Shown piece after piece: positions 27,659 to 37,674 of a DNA stretch of 64,000 bases. This DNA comes from Clostridium ljungdahlii (lineage in GTDB: Bacteria; Bacillota; Clostridia; Clostridiales; Clostridiaceae), in assembly GCF_001636845.1 (NCBI RefSeq), contig NZ_LITT01000065.1, positions 78,325 to 142,324 of the forward strand, in the 5' to 3' direction. How positions within the stretch are numbered: the first letter of the stretch is position 1; the number at the start of each line of letters is the position of its first letter. The notes under the pieces were generated by a model, which did no database searches, was not told the origin of the DNA, and worked only from the letters and a program-made list of their open reading frames with translations. The translations under genes and the position numbers were made by a program.

Positions 27659-28816
27659 ATGAAAAAAATTTCAATAATTGGAGCCACAGGTTCTATAGGA
27701 ACCCAAACTCTTGATGTAATTAGAAAACAAAAAGGATATTTTCAGCTTATAGGCGTATCTGCCAATAGTAGTATAGATAAACTTTTACATATAATAGATG
27801 AATTTAACCCCAAATATGCGGTACTAACCGAAAAAGAATCTTATTTAAAGCTAAAAGATATTTTTAGTAATAAAAAATCAAATACAAAAATATTATTTGG
27901 AGTAGATGGATTAAATACTATAGCTAGTCTTCCTGAAGTTGACATGGTGGTAACATCTGTAGTTGGAATGATAGGACTTGTACCAACTATAAAAGCAATT
28001 AAAGCGAAGAAAGACATAGCTTTAGCTAATAAGGAGACATTAGTTGTAGGCGGAGAACTGGTTACAAAATTATCCAAAGAAAATAATGTAAAAATATTTC
28101 CTGTAGATTCAGAACATAGTGCTGTTTTTCAATGCCTTCAGGGAAATAATTTTGACGAAGTTGCTAATTTGATTTTAACTGCTTCAGGTGGACCTTTTAG
28201 GGGAAAAACAAAAGATCAACTCTCAAAAGTAACTGTAAAAGAGGCGCTGAATCATCCAAATTGGAGTATGGGAAAAAAGCTCACGATAGATTCTGCTACT
28301 CTTATGAATAAGGGACTTGAGGTTATAGAAGCTCACTTCCTATTTAACTTACCTTATGAAAACATAAAAGTTGTAGTTCATCCACAAAGTATAGTACATT
28401 CTATGGTGGAATATAGGGATGGAAGCGTTATGGCACAGCTTGCCACTGCAGATATGAGGTTGCCTATACAATATGCACTGAATTACCCGAAAAGAAAAAA
28501 AGCTGTAATAGATAAATTGGACTTCTATAGCGTAGGAAATTTAAGCTTTGAAAAGCCTGATACAGATACATTCAAACCACTTAAATTAGCTTATGAAGCG
28601 GGGAAGATAGGAGGCACAATGCCAGCTATATTGAATTGTGCCAATGAGGAAGCAGTAAGTTTATTCCTTGCTAATAAAATAAATTTTTTGGATATAGGTA
28701 ACATATTAGAAGAATGTATGAATAAATTTACTTCACAAAATAAATACACTTTGGAAGATTTACTTGATGTAGAAATAAAAGTTAAGAAATATGTAAAAGA
28801 TAAATTTATCAAATAA
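27659..28816 (+). CDS. dxr: 1-deoxy-D-xylulose 5-phosphate reductoisomerase
   Basis: Dxr makes 2-C-methyl-D-erythritol 4-phosphate with NADPH, the committed step of the MEP isoprenoid route. Landmarks are the nucleotide site IIGATGSIGTQTLDVI, LANKETLVVGGELV, the metal-binding PVDSEHSAVFQCLQG, LTASGGPFRG and GLEVIEAHFLF. The length of 385 residues is normal. AAGGAG lies 9 bases before the ATG at 27659; an ATG four bases earlier is in another frame. It starts an operon with rseP and ispG, so two MEP enzymes flank a membrane protease. Confidence 0.96.
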   Translation: MKKISIIGATGSIGTQTLDVIRKQKGYFQLIGVSANSSIDKLLHIIDEFNPKYAVLTEKESYLKLKDIFSNKKSNTKILFGVDGLNTIASLPEVDMVVTSVVGMIGLVPTIKAIKAKKDIALANKETLVVGGELVTKLSKENNVKIFPVDSEHSAVFQCLQGNNFDEVANLILTASGGPFRGKTKDQLSKVTVKEALNHPNWSMGKKLTIDSATLMNKGLEVIEAHFLFNLPYENIKVVVHPQSIVHSMVEYRDGSVMAQLATADMRLPIQYALNYPKRKKAVIDKLDFYSVGNLSFEKPDTDTFKPLKLAYEAGKIGGTMPAILNCANEEAVSLFLANKINFLDIGNILEECMNKFTSQNKYTLEDLLDVEIKVKKYVKDKFIK

Positions 28817-28834
28817 GATTGGGAGGAATACCAT

Positions 28835-29845
28835 TTGTATATAATAGCAGCGATAATAGCCTTTGGCGTATTGATCATAATTCATGAACTGGGACATTTT
28901 ACTATGGCAAAATTAAATGGAGTAAAGGTTGAAGAATTTTCTATAGGAATGGGGCCTAAACTCTTTGGAATAAAGGGCAAGGAAACGGAATATCATATAA
29001 GGCTTCTTCCAATTGGTGGATATGTGAAAATGCTGGGTGATGAGGGAGAAAGTGATGACCCCAGGGCTTTCAATAATAAAAGCCCTCTTAGAAAACTTAG
29101 TGTAGTAATAGCTGGACCTATAATGAATTTTGTACTTGGAGTTATACTATTTGCAATAATAGCTTCTGCAAGGGGGTATCTATCTCCTGTAGTAAATAAA
29201 GTAACTCCAAATCAGCCTGCAGCTTTAGCAGGCATTAAATTGGGGGATAAAATAACCAAGGTGAATAATTCAAAGATATCTACCTGGGAGGATTTTGTAA
29301 CAGAAGTTTATACTACAAGTGGAAATCCAATTAATATAACCTATGAACGTAGCGGAAGTACAAATCAAGTTAGAGTAACTCCTGTAAAAGATAAAAAAGA
29401 GAATAGATATATTGTAGGAATTGAAGCAACTCAAGTAACTAAACCTACTTTAGGGCAGTCAGTATCCTATGGGTTTATAGAAACTAAATCTTTAATCAAA
29501 CAGACATTTAGCTTTTTTAAAACACTATTTAGAGGAAAAGCATCTATGAATGATGTAGGTGGACCTGTTACTATAATAAAGATATCAGGTGCAGCAGCAA
29601 AAGCAGGTATATTGAGTTTGATGGCATTTTCAGCTTATATAAGTATACAGCTTGCTATATTTAACATAATACCTTTTCCAGCTCTAGATGGGGGATATAT
29701 ATTTTTATTTTTGTTTGAAATAATAACAGGTAAAAGGGTAGATGAAAACAAGGTTGGAATGATAAATTATGTTGGGTTTGCAATACTTATGGCACTTATG
29801 GTACTAGTTACAGTAAAGGATATATTCTATCCTATAAAATTTTAA
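28835..29845 (+). CDS. rseP: Site-2-type zinc metalloprotease RseP (RasP)
   Basis: This intramembrane protease cleaves anti-sigma factors and remnant signal peptides. It has the zinc motif HELGH (His17, Glu18, His21) in the first membrane helix, a single PDZ domain around residues 115-190 (PAALAGIKLGDKITKVN), and the second motif FNIIPFPALDGG near residue 285 with the aspartate ligand. It starts with TTG at 28835 after GGGAGGA, giving 336 residues. The position between dxr and downstream genes is conserved in Firmicutes. Confidence 0.95.
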   Translation: MYIIAAIIAFGVLIIIHELGHFTMAKLNGVKVEEFSIGMGPKLFGIKGKETEYHIRLLPIGGYVKMLGDEGESDDPRAFNNKSPLRKLSVVIAGPIMNFVLGVILFAIIASARGYLSPVVNKVTPNQPAALAGIKLGDKITKVNNSKISTWEDFVTEVYTTSGNPINITYERSGSTNQVRVTPVKDKKENRYIVGIEATQVTKPTLGQSVSYGFIETKSLIKQTFSFFKTLFRGKASMNDVGGPVTIIKISGAAAKAGILSLMAFSAYISIQLAIFNIIPFPALDGGYIFLFLFEIITGKRVDENKVGMINYVGFAILMALMVLVTVKDIFYPIKF

Positions 29846-29886
29846 GTAATACTTAATTGTGAATTGAATAAATTGGTGGTGAAATT

Positions 29887-30936
29887 TTGAATAGAGCAAA
29901 AAAGAAAACAGTAAAAGTAGGCAATATATTTTTAGGTGGAGATTTTCCAGTAGCCGTACAGTCTATGACAAATACGGATACTAGGAATGTAGAAGCCACT
30001 ACAGCTCAGATATCTGAACTAAAAGAAGCAGGTTGTGATATCGTCAGATGTGCGGTGCCTGATGATATAGCTTGCAGTTCCATGAAAAAAATCATAGAAA
30101 GAGTAGATATTCCACTTGTAGCAGATATACATTTTGATTATAAGTTGGCACTTAAATCTATAGAAAATGGAATATCTGCACTTAGAATAAATCCTGGAAA
30201 TATTGGAAACATAGAAAGAGTACGAGAAGTGGCAAGAGCAGCAAAAGAAGCTAATATTCCAATTAGAATAGGGGTAAACTCTGGATCCTTAAAAAAGGAT
30301 ATTTTAAATAAATATGGTAGAGTTTGTTCGGATGCACTAGTAGATAGTGCTCTAGAACATGTAAAAATTTTAGAAAATGTAGGATTTTATGATATAGTCA
30401 TATCCATAAAATCTTCAAATGTAAACCAAATGGTAGAAAGTTACAGAAAAATATCTGAAATTGTAGATTATCCACTTCACCTTGGAGTAACAGAAGCAGG
30501 AACTATTTGGCGAGGAACTATAAAATCAAGCATAGGCATAGGTACTCTTCTGATGGAAGGTATAGGAGACACTATAAGAGTATCCCTTACAGGAAATCCA
30601 GTGGAAGAAGTAAGAGTGGGAAAAGAAATATTAAAATCCTGTGGACTTATAAAAGAAGGTGTGGAATTTATATCATGTCCTACCTGTGGCAGAACTGAAA
30701 TTGATTTAATTAAAATAGCTGAGCAAGTGGAAAAAAGACTTTTAAATATGCATAAAAACATAAAGGTTGCAGTTATGGGATGTGTAGTAAATGGACCGGG
30801 TGAGGCCAGAGAAGCGGATATTGGTATAGCAGGAGGCAAAGGTGAAGGCATCATATTTAAAAAAGGAAAAATAGTAAAAAAAGTAAGTGAGGAAAATTTG
30901 GTAGAAGCACTTATAGAAGAGATAAAAAACATTTAA
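29887..30936 (+). CDS. ispG: 4-hydroxy-3-methylbut-2-enyl diphosphate synthase (IspG, GcpE)
   Basis: IspG is an iron-sulfur enzyme of the MEP pathway, converting MEcPP to HMBPP. The 349-residue protein has VQSMTNTDTRN at the start, the TIM-barrel LRINPGNIG, and cluster cysteines in CPTCGRTE and GCVVNGPGEA. It starts with TTG at 29887 after GGTGGTG. In Bacillus this slot is taken by proS and polC; neither occurs here. A promoter and a separate operon start downstream. Confidence 0.95.
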   Translation: MNRAKKKTVKVGNIFLGGDFPVAVQSMTNTDTRNVEATTAQISELKEAGCDIVRCAVPDDIACSSMKKIIERVDIPLVADIHFDYKLALKSIENGISALRINPGNIGNIERVREVARAAKEANIPIRIGVNSGSLKKDILNKYGRVCSDALVDSALEHVKILENVGFYDIVISIKSSNVNQMVESYRKISEIVDYPLHLGVTEAGTIWRGTIKSSIGIGTLLMEGIGDTIRVSLTGNPVEEVRVGKEILKSCGLIKEGVEFISCPTCGRTEIDLIKIAEQVEKRLLNMHKNIKVAVMGCVVNGPGEAREADIGIAGGKGEGIIFKKGKIVKKVSEENLVEALIEEIKNI

Positions 30937-30994
30937 TTTTTGCATGATTAATTCAAATTATTTACATTTAGGGTAACCTTGTGAATAATTTTTC

Positions 30995-31023
30995 TTGAAA
31001 TAAAAATTACAGTGTGTTAAAAT
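30995..31023 (+). promoter_or_regulatory. Sigma-A promoter of the rimP-nusA-infB operon
   Basis: TTGAAA at 30995-31000, a 17 bp spacer and TAAAAT at 31018-31023. The start would be near 31030, about 170 bases before rimP. Confidence 0.8.
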
Positions 31024-31061
31024 ATAAATGGTAAATCTACAGAAGTTTATTTAGAATGTAG

Positions 31062-31081
31062 GAGTGGGTTTTAACCCGCTC
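31062..31081 (+). promoter_or_regulatory. First leader hairpin of the rimP operon
   Basis: GAGTGGGTT and AACCCGCTC arms, about 30 bases after the predicted start and upstream of a terminator-like hairpin. It could be an anti-terminator or a protein-binding element. Confidence 0.55.
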
Positions 31082-31093
31082 TTTCTATTTGTG

Positions 31094-31121
31094 AAAAACG
31101 CAGCGAAAGTTGCGTTTTTAA
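31094..31121 (+). terminator. Terminator-like hairpin in the rimP operon leader
   Basis: Perfect 9 bp stem AAAAACGCA / TGCGTTTTT with loop GCGAAAGT and five terminal T, placed after the promoter and 80 bases before rimP. An attenuator is therefore likely, since the operon encodes the termination factor NusA. Confidence 0.75.
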
Positions 31122-31200
31122 ATTTAATTAGCTATTTAACATTTTTTTTAGCAAGATTGTATAACATAAACGTATAACCTGTAAATGGAGGAGGATTTAA

Positions 31201-31665
31201 ATGACAAAAAATACTTTTATGGAAAGAATGTCAGCATTAATACAGCCTATAGTTCATAATTTAAATTATGAATTATACTATTTAGAATTTAAAAAAGAAG
31301 GTAACAATAATTATTTAAGAATATACATAGATAAAAAAGAAGGAAACATATCGTTAGAAGATTGTGAAAATGTAAGTAGAGCAGTTAGTGATATGTTGGA
31401 TAAAGAAGATCCTATAAAAGATCCTTATTACCTAGAAGTTTCATCACCAGGTGTAGAGAGAAAGCTATATACGGAAGAACACTTAAAAAGATACATTGGA
31501 TATAGCGTAGAGGTTAATATATCAGGACTTTTAAAAGGAAAGAAAAAATATGAGGGGGAACTTCTGGATTTTAATGCAGATGAATTGAAGATAAAATGTG
31601 AAGAAGAAGATATCGCTATTCCAAGGGACAAAATTTTAAACGTAAATTTAAAAGGTGATTTTTAG
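31201..31665 (+). CDS. rimP: Ribosome maturation factor RimP
   Basis: RimP is required for 30S subunit maturation. The 154-residue protein has the family segments [38 protein letters not shown] and [15 protein letters not shown], and a C-terminal SH3-like domain. GGAGGAGG precedes the ATG at 31201. It is the first gene of the nusA operon, the conserved arrangement from E. coli to Firmicutes, behind a leader with an apparent attenuator. Confidence 0.95.
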   Translation: MTKNTFMERMSALIQPIVHNLNYELYYLEFKKEGNNNYLRIYIDKKEGNISLEDCENVSRAVSDMLDKEDPIKDPYYLEVSSPGVERKLYTEEHLKRYIGYSVEVNISGLLKGKKKYEGELLDFNADELKIKCEEEDIAIPRDKILNVNLKGDF

Positions 31666-31682
31666 GGGAGGTATATTTTAAA

Positions 31683-32747
31683 ATGAATCAGGAGTTTATA
31701 GAGGCCTTAAAAGAAATAGTTAAGGAAAAGGGAATAAGTGAGGATTTACTATTTACTACCATAGAGGATGCACTAGTGGCTGCGTATAAAAAGAATTATA
31801 TGGGGCATGGAGTAGGTAGCCAAAATGTTAAGGTTACTATGAATAGAGAAAATGGAGAAATTCATGTGTATTCACAAAAAAATGTAGTAGAGGAAGTTTG
31901 TGATAAATTCGGTGAGATAAGTGTAGAAGATGCTAAAGGCATGGATTCAAGCTATGAGGTAGGTGATATAGCAAATATAGAAGTTACACCTAGAAAATTT
32001 GGAAGGGTAGCTGCACAGGCTGCAAAACAAGTAGTTATACAGAGGATAAAGGAAGAAGAAAGAAGAATTATATACAGTGATTTTGCGGAAAAGGAAGACG
32101 ATATAATAACAGGTACAGTCATAAGAAAAGATAAAAACAATGTACTTATAGACTTAGGAAAGACAGAAGCAGTACTTGGACCAAATGAGCAGATACCGGG
32201 AGAAAAGTATAACTTCAATGACAAACTGAAATTATATATTATTGAAGTAAAGAATACTACAAAGGGAGCCCAAATTGTAATATCAAGAACTCATCCTGGA
32301 CTTATAAAGAGATTGTTTGAACTAGAAGTACCTGAAATATTTGATGGAACGGTTGATATAAAGTCCATAGCAAGGGAAGCTGGCTCTAGAACAAAAATTG
32401 CAGTACACTCTAATGATGAAAATGTAGATCCTATGGGAGCTTGTGTAGGACCTAAAGGAGTAAGGGTTCAAAATATAGTAAACGAGCTAAAAAATGAAAA
32501 GATAGATATAATAAAGTGGAGCAAACTTCCAGAAGAGTATATAGCTAATTCCCTAAGCCCTGCTAAGGTATTGGATGTGGATCTAAATGAAGACATTAAA
32601 TTTGCACAAATTGTAGTAGATGACAATCAGCTATCTCTGGCTATAGGTAAAGAAGGTCAAAATGTAAGACTGGCAGCAAAGCTTACAGGATGGAAAATAG
32701 ACATAAAGAGCAAATCACAGGCTGAGACGCAAGATGAAGAAAATTAA
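31683..32747 (+). CDS. nusA: Transcription termination/antitermination protein NusA
   Basis: NusA binds RNA polymerase and modulates pausing, termination and antitermination. The 354-residue protein has the N-terminal polymerase-binding domain (residues 1-125), an S1 domain (around 135-200, IITGTVIRKDKNNVLIDLGK) and two KH domains (VGPKGVRVQNIVNEL, SLAIGKEGQNVRLAAKLTG). The long C-terminal acidic repeats of E. coli NusA are absent, as usual in Firmicutes. GGGGAGG precedes the ATG. Confidence 0.97.
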   Translation: MNQEFIEALKEIVKEKGISEDLLFTTIEDALVAAYKKNYMGHGVGSQNVKVTMNRENGEIHVYSQKNVVEEVCDKFGEISVEDAKGMDSSYEVGDIANIEVTPRKFGRVAAQAAKQVVIQRIKEEERRIIYSDFAEKEDDIITGTVIRKDKNNVLIDLGKTEAVLGPNEQIPGEKYNFNDKLKLYIIEVKNTTKGAQIVISRTHPGLIKRLFELEVPEIFDGTVDIKSIAREAGSRTKIAVHSNDENVDPMGACVGPKGVRVQNIVNELKNEKIDIIKWSKLPEEYIANSLSPAKVLDVDLNEDIKFAQIVVDDNQLSLAIGKEGQNVRLAAKLTGWKIDIKSKSQAETQDEEN

Positions 32748-32764
32748 TTAAGGTGGTGTTTAGA

Positions 32765-33034
32765 ATGAAGCAAAAAAAAGTACCACAGAGAATGTGTACA
32801 GGATGCATGGAAATGAAACCCAAAAAGGAACTCATACGAATAGTAAAAAGCAAAGAGGGAGAAGTTTCTGTAGACCCTACAGGAAAGAAAAATGGTAGGG
32901 GAGCCTATGTATGCAGAGATGTGGAATGTTTGGAGAAAGCTTTTAAGAACAAAAGGCTCCAGAAAAATCTTGAAATTCAGATAGACGAAACCTTATACCA
33001 AAGTCTAAAGGAACAGATAGAAAATGGTAGATAA
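32765..33034 (+). CDS. ylxR: YlxR family RNA-binding protein (RnpM)
   Basis: The 89-residue basic protein has the YlxR signature RMCTGCMEMKPKKELIRIV with Cys14/Cys17-type residues, followed by GRGAYVCRD. Family members bind RNA; a link to RNase P has been reported in Bacillus. I chose the ATG at 32765, 9 bases after AAGGTGG; the in-frame GTG at 32753 overlaps that site. It overlaps ylxQ by 11 bases, showing coupling. Confidence 0.92.
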   Translation: MKQKKVPQRMCTGCMEMKPKKELIRIVKSKEGEVSVDPTGKKNGRGAYVCRDVECLEKAFKNKRLQKNLEIQIDETLYQSLKEQIENGR

Positions 33035-33341
33035 ATTTCTTCAGTTTATGGGATTAATAAAGCGTGCAGGAAAACTTTTAGAGGGATATAATAAATGTGA
33101 AGAAGCAATCAGGAGGAATAGAGTGCATTTTGTGATAATGTCTCAAGATGTTTCTAAAAATACATGGGAAAAATTTTTAAACTACAATGATAAATATAAA
33201 GTACCAGTTGTAAAGACAATATATACTGGAGAAGAAATTGGAAATGCAATTGGATCAAGTGAAATAAAAGTTGTAGGGGTTACAGATAAAAACATGGGTA
33301 AGGCACTAATGAATTTATTGAAGAAAAATGAGAAACTTTAG
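33024..33341 (+). CDS. ylxQ: L7Ae-family ribosomal protein YlxQ
   Basis: A 105-residue L7Ae/L30e-type RNA-binding protein. The core includes [24 protein letters not shown] and [12 protein letters not shown], typical of kink-turn binders. The start ATG at 33024 lies within the end of ylxR, so it is translated by coupling. The exact RNA target in the ribosome is not established. Confidence 0.9.
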   Translation: MVDKFLQFMGLIKRAGKLLEGYNKCEEAIRRNRVHFVIMSQDVSKNTWEKFLNYNDKYKVPVVKTIYTGEEIGNAIGSSEIKVVGVTDKNMGKALMNLLKKNEKL

Positions 33342-33358
33342 TTTCGGGGGTGTATAAT

Positions 33359-35461
33359 TTGTCAAAAATAAGAATATATGAATTAGCCAAAGAGTTAAAT
33401 ATATCCAGTAAAACATTAATATCCATACTTCTAGATGAGTTTGGAGTAAAAGTGAAAAACCATATGAGCGTAATAGAAGAGGAAGATGCAGAACTAATTA
33501 AAGAGTTTATTGAAGAAAATGAAAGTAGCGAAGACGGAGAAGAGGGCATAGAGGATAAATACAAAAATTTAGTTCAGGAGAATTCTCCAAAAGTTAAAAA
33601 GAAAACCATAGGTGTTAAAAATAATACTAAAAGTAAAAACACTCAAGGAAAGAAAGAGTCAAAGGACGGAGAGTTACAAGAAAATGAAAGAACTGAAATA
33701 GAAATGGAAGATACTATAACTGTAAAAGAGTTTTCTGAAAAAATAGGTAAGCCATCTACAGAAGTTATTAAGCAACTTATATTTATGGGAGTAATGGCGG
33801 CTATAAATCAAGAAATAGACTTTAATACAGCTGAAAAACTAGGAGAAAAGTTTGATGTAACTGTACTTCGAAAAGAAGAAGACATTAATAAGGAAGCGGT
33901 AGAACAAGAAGTAGAACAGGAAGATGCTGAGGATGATGATCCTAATTCAGAAAAAAGACCACCAGTTATAACTGTTATGGGACACGTTGACCATGGTAAG
34001 ACTTCTCTTTTAGATGCTATAAGGAAATCAAAGGTAACTGAGACGGAAGCTGGAGGTATAACTCAGCACATAGGTGCTTATACTGTTAATATAAATGGAG
34101 AAAAGATAACCTTCTTAGATACCCCAGGACACGAAGCTTTCACTGCCATGAGAGCAAGAGGAGCTCAAATTACAGATATAGTTATTTTAGTTGTAGCTGC
34201 AGATGATGGAATAATGCCGCAAACTGCAGAAGCAATAAATCACTGTAAAGCTGCAGATGTACCTATAGTAGTAGCTATAAATAAAATAGATAGACCAGGA
34301 GCCAATGTAGATAAGGTTAAACAGGAACTGTCAGATTATGGACTAATACCAGAGGACTGGGGTGGAGATACTATATGTGTACCAGTATCTGCTCATACTA
34401 AAGAAGGTATTGATAGTTTACTTGAAATGGTACTTTTAACTGCTGAAATGCAGGAAATTAAAGCAAATCCTCACAGAAATGCAAAGGGAACAGTAATAGA
34501 AGCAAAATTGGATAAAGGAAGAGGAGCAGTTGCTACGCTTCTTGTTCAAAATGGAACTCTTCATGTTGGGGATTCTATAATAGTTGGAAGTACTTATGGT
34601 AGAATTAGAGCTATGTTTGATGATAAGGGAAAGAAAATTAAAGTTGCAGGACCTTCAATACCAGTAGAGATACTTGGATTATCAGAAGTGCCTGCAGCAG
34701 GAGACAGATTTCATCAAGTTAAAGATGAAAAGACTGCAAGGGATATAGCAGCAAAGAGAAAACAAAAGGTAAGAGAGGAATATCTGCAGTCCGCTCATAA
34801 AGTTTCTCTGGAAGATCTTTACAATCAAATAAAAGAGGGAAAAGTAAAGGAACTTAATATAATAGTTAAGGCAGACGTACAGGGATCTATAGAAGCATTA
34901 AAACAATCCCTTCAAAAATTATCAAATGAAGAAGTTAAGGTAAGGGTACTTCATGGAGCAGTTGGTGCTATAACGGAAACAGACGTCACATTAGCATCTG
35001 CATCAAATGCTATAATAATAGGATTTAATGTTAGACCTGATAGCAATGCTCAGGCAGCGGCAGAAAAAGAATCAGTTGATATAAAAACTTATAGAGTTAT
35101 ATATAATGCAATAGAAGATATAAAGGCTGCTATGGTTGGTATGCTTGAACCTGATTATAAAGAAGTTGTGCTTGGAAAAGCTGAAATCAGGCAGACTTAT
35201 AAAATATCCAATGTAGGAACTATTGCAGGATGTTATGTACAGGAAGGAAAGATAGTTAGAAACTCCCAGGTAAGAATAATAAGAGATGGTATAGTTATAT
35301 TTGAGTCTGAGCTTGCTTCCCTAAAGAGATTTAAAGATGATGTAAAGGAAGTAGCAGAAGGATATGAATGCGGACTTTCCATTGATAAATTCAATGATAT
35401 AAAAGATGGAGATATAGTTGAAGCTTATACCATGGAGGAAATTAAGAAAAAAGAGTTATAA
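33359..35461 (+). CDS. infB: Translation initiation factor IF-2
   Basis: IF-2 delivers initiator tRNA to the 30S complex and promotes subunit joining. The product has an N-terminal IF2-type region ([12 protein letters not shown]), a charged linker (residues 55-120), a second IF2_N module ([20 protein letters not shown]), the G domain from about residue 208 ([27 protein letters not shown]) and domains II to IV. I chose the TTG at 33359 (700 residues), 9 bases after the GGGGG run; the in-frame GTG at 33350 sits directly on that run. Confidence 0.96.
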   Translation: MSKIRIYELAKELNISSKTLISILLDEFGVKVKNHMSVIEEEDAELIKEFIEENESSEDGEEGIEDKYKNLVQENSPKVKKKTIGVKNNTKSKNTQGKKESKDGELQENERTEIEMEDTITVKEFSEKIGKPSTEVIKQLIFMGVMAAINQEIDFNTAEKLGEKFDVTVLRKEEDINKEAVEQEVEQEDAEDDDPNSEKRPPVITVMGHVDHGKTSLLDAIRKSKVTETEAGGITQHIGAYTVNINGEKITFLDTPGHEAFTAMRARGAQITDIVILVVAADDGIMPQTAEAINHCKAADVPIVVAINKIDRPGANVDKVKQELSDYGLIPEDWGGDTICVPVSAHTKEGIDSLLEMVLLTAEMQEIKANPHRNAKGTVIEAKLDKGRGAVATLLVQNGTLHVGDSIIVGSTYGRIRAMFDDKGKKIKVAGPSIPVEILGLSEVPAAGDRFHQVKDEKTARDIAAKRKQKVREEYLQSAHKVSLEDLYNQIKEGKVKELNIIVKADVQGSIEALKQSLQKLSNEEVKVRVLHGAVGAITETDVTLASASNAIIIGFNVRPDSNAQAAAEKESVDIKTYRVIYNAIEDIKAAMVGMLEPDYKEVVLGKAEIRQTYKISNVGTIAGCYVQEGKIVRNSQVRIIRDGIVIFESELASLKRFKDDVKEVAEGYECGLSIDKFNDIKDGDIVEAYTMEEIKKKEL

Positions 35462-35479
35462 ATAGTGAGGTGGTAGTTG

Positions 35480-35845
35480 ATGACTAACTACAGAAGTGGA
35501 AGAATAAACGAAGAAATGAAAAAGGAAATAAGCAATATAATTAGAAATGATATCAAGGATCCTAGAGTTACTGCTATGGTAAGTGTTACTAAAGTTGATG
35601 TTACAAAAGATCAAAAATATGCAAAAGTATATGTGAGCGTTTATGGTGAAGGCAAATCACAGGAAGATACTTTTGAGGCACTTAAAAATTCGGCAGGTTT
35701 TATAAGGAGAGAAGTTGGGCATAGAGTAAAGCTTAGAAATACTCCAGAAATAATTATAGAACAGGATAATACTATAGAATACGGCATGCATATAGATAAA
35801 ATTCTCCAAGAGATAAAGGAGAATGAGAAAAATGATAATGAATGA
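35480..35845 (+). CDS. rbfA: Ribosome-binding factor A
   Basis: RbfA is a KH-fold factor for maturation of the 16S rRNA 5' end and cold adaptation. The 121-residue product has YRSGRINEEMKKEISNII, DPRVTAMVSVTKVDVTKDQKY and a C-terminal RNTPEIIIEQDNTIEYG segment. I chose the ATG at 35480, after GAGGTGG at 35467-35473; a TTG lies immediately before it. The end overlaps nrnA. YlxP, present between infB and rbfA in Bacillus, is missing here. Confidence 0.94.
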   Translation: MTNYRSGRINEEMKKEISNIIRNDIKDPRVTAMVSVTKVDVTKDQKYAKVYVSVYGEGKSQEDTFEALKNSAGFIRREVGHRVKLRNTPEIIIEQDNTIEYGMHIDKILQEIKENEKNDNE

Positions 35846-36794
35846 TATTATAAGTGAGATAAGAAGAAGTAATAAAATTGCAATTACTTTTCATTCTTCT
35901 CCAGATGGTGATTCTATAGGAAGTTCTTTAGCACTATTTCAAGGTATGAGAAAATTGGGAAAGGAAGTTGAAATACTCTCAAAGGAAAAAATTCCGGAGA
36001 GTTTCAGCTTTTTACCCTGTAGTGAAAATATAAATGGCAAAAAGTTTGAAGTGGACCCTGAAGTGGAGTGTGTTATAGTGCTTGATTGCGGAGATGTAAA
36101 AAGAATAAATGCAGATTTGAAGTTTGAGCAGGGAAACTATACTGTAATAAATATAGACCATCATCTAACAAATGAGTTATATGGAAATTTAAATTACGTG
36201 GATACTAATGCAGCTGCAGTATCTGAAATAGTATACCAGTTACTAAAACTTATGGATGTTGAACTGGATAAAAATATAGCTCAGTGTCTTTATACTTCAA
36301 TAATAACGGACAGCGGGTCCTTTAGATATCCCTCAACTACTTGTGTAACCCACACTATAGCAGGAGATCTGATAAATACAGGCATGGACTTTAGTGAAAT
36401 TCACAGGATAATTTTCGAAAACAAGAAGTTTAATAGAATAAAACTTTATGGAAAAGCAATTGAGAGTATGGAGCTTATAAAAGACAGTATCTGTGTAATA
36501 AGTATCACTAAAGCTATGCTATCTGAGGTTGGTATAGAGGGAGATATAGACACTTCAGATATTGTAAATATAGGCATGAAGGTCAATACTGTAGAAGTTG
36601 GAATTTTGTTAAAGGAAGTAGAAGGTAAGATAAAAGTAAGTTTGAGGTCTAAATCAAAGGTAGATGTAAGAAAGATAGCAGAAAAATTCAATGGCGGGGG
36701 ACATGTAAGAGCAAGTGGTCTTGCAGTTAGTGATAAATCTATAGATGAAGTAAAAGATATGATATTAAAAGAGGTTGAGAAAGAACTGATATGA
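35832..36794 (+). CDS. nrnA: Bifunctional oligoribonuclease/PAP phosphatase NrnA
   Basis: NrnA degrades nano-RNA to mononucleotides and can hydrolyse pAp. The DHH domain has FHSSPDGDSIGSSLAL, VIVLDCGD and NIDHHLTNELYGN; the DHHA1 domain ends with FNGGGHVRASG. I chose the ATG at 35832 (320 residues), 10 bases after AAAGGAG; the ATG at 35823 is only one base away from it. It overlaps rbfA by 14 bases and truB by 4, so the three are tightly coupled. Confidence 0.92.
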   Translation: MIMNDIISEIRRSNKIAITFHSSPDGDSIGSSLALFQGMRKLGKEVEILSKEKIPESFSFLPCSENINGKKFEVDPEVECVIVLDCGDVKRINADLKFEQGNYTVINIDHHLTNELYGNLNYVDTNAAAVSEIVYQLLKLMDVELDKNIAQCLYTSIITDSGSFRYPSTTCVTHTIAGDLINTGMDFSEIHRIIFENKKFNRIKLYGKAIESMELIKDSICVISITKAMLSEVGIEGDIDTSDIVNIGMKVNTVEVGILLKEVEGKIKVSLRSKSKVDVRKIAEKFNGGGHVRASGLAVSDKSIDEVKDMILKEVEKELI

Positions 36795-37672
36795 TTGATG
36801 GAATTTTAAACATAAATAAACCTGTTGGAATGACTTCCTTTGATGTAGTTAAAAAAATTAGATCAATATCAGATAATAAAAAAGTTGGCCACACAGGTAC
36901 TCTTGACCCTATTGCATCAGGAGTACTTCCCATTTGTATAGGTGGTGCCACAAAATTTGCAGATTATATAATGAAAAGCCATAAAATTTATCTAGCTGAG
37001 TTGAAGCTTGGAGTTAATACGGATACCTATGATAGGGAAGGAACTATAGTAGATACTTTAGAGGTTAAGCTTGATGAAAAAAGTGTAAGAGATACAATTT
37101 TAAGTTTTCAGGGAGAAATGGAACAACTTCCACCTATGTATTCAGCAATCAAGATTAATGGAAAAAAGCTCTATGATTTAGCAAGACAAGGTATAGAAAT
37201 AGAGAGAAATAAAAGAAAAATCAACATATATTCTATAGAAATTATTAATATGGAATTACCTTATGTAGTGTTCCAAGTTAAGTGTTCTAAAGGAACTTAT
37301 ATAAGAAGTTTGTGCCATGATATTGGTGAAAAATTAAATTGCGGTGGCATAATGTGGAACCTAAAGAGAATGGCTACGGGAAATTTTAATATTTCAAATT
37401 CTATTTTACTAGAAGATCTGCAGAAAGATAGCATATCAAAATACATTATTCCAGTAGATAAAGCACTAGAAGAATATCCTATGGTTATAGTTGAAGATAG
37501 ATATTTAAAACATGTTTTAAATGGTATCACCATAAAAGACAAAGAGTTTCTAGATAAAATTCAAGAAGGTAAAATCTATAGGGTATATATACATGAAAGC
37601 AAATTTATAGGTATTGGAAGTAGGGGAACTTTTGGATTTAAGATGGTAAAATTATTCGTTAGAGGTAATTGA
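36791..37672 (+). CDS. truB: tRNA pseudouridine(55) synthase TruB
   Basis: TruB makes pseudouridine 55 in the T loop of tRNA. The 293-residue enzyme has GILNINKPVGMTS, the catalytic Asp39 in GHTGTLDPIASG, YSAIKINGKKLYDLAR and CSKGTYIRSLCHDIG. A C-terminal PUA-like domain follows (residues 230-290). The start ATGA overlaps the stop of nrnA. ribF starts three bases past the stop, as in Bacillus. Confidence 0.96.
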   Translation: MIDGILNINKPVGMTSFDVVKKIRSISDNKKVGHTGTLDPIASGVLPICIGGATKFADYIMKSHKIYLAELKLGVNTDTYDREGTIVDTLEVKLDEKSVRDTILSFQGEMEQLPPMYSAIKINGKKLYDLARQGIEIERNKRKINIYSIEIINMELPYVVFQVKCSKGTYIRSLCHDIGEKLNCGGIMWNLKRMATGNFNISNSILLEDLQKDSISKYIIPVDKALEEYPMVIVEDRYLKHVLNGITIKDKEFLDKIQEGKIYRVYIHESKFIGIGSRGTFGFKMVKLFVRGN

Positions 37673-37674
37673 TT

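Noticed and set aside
30507..30698. 63-codon frame inside ispG on the same strand
   Set aside because: It lies wholly within the conserved ispG coding sequence, in another phase, with no ribosome binding site.
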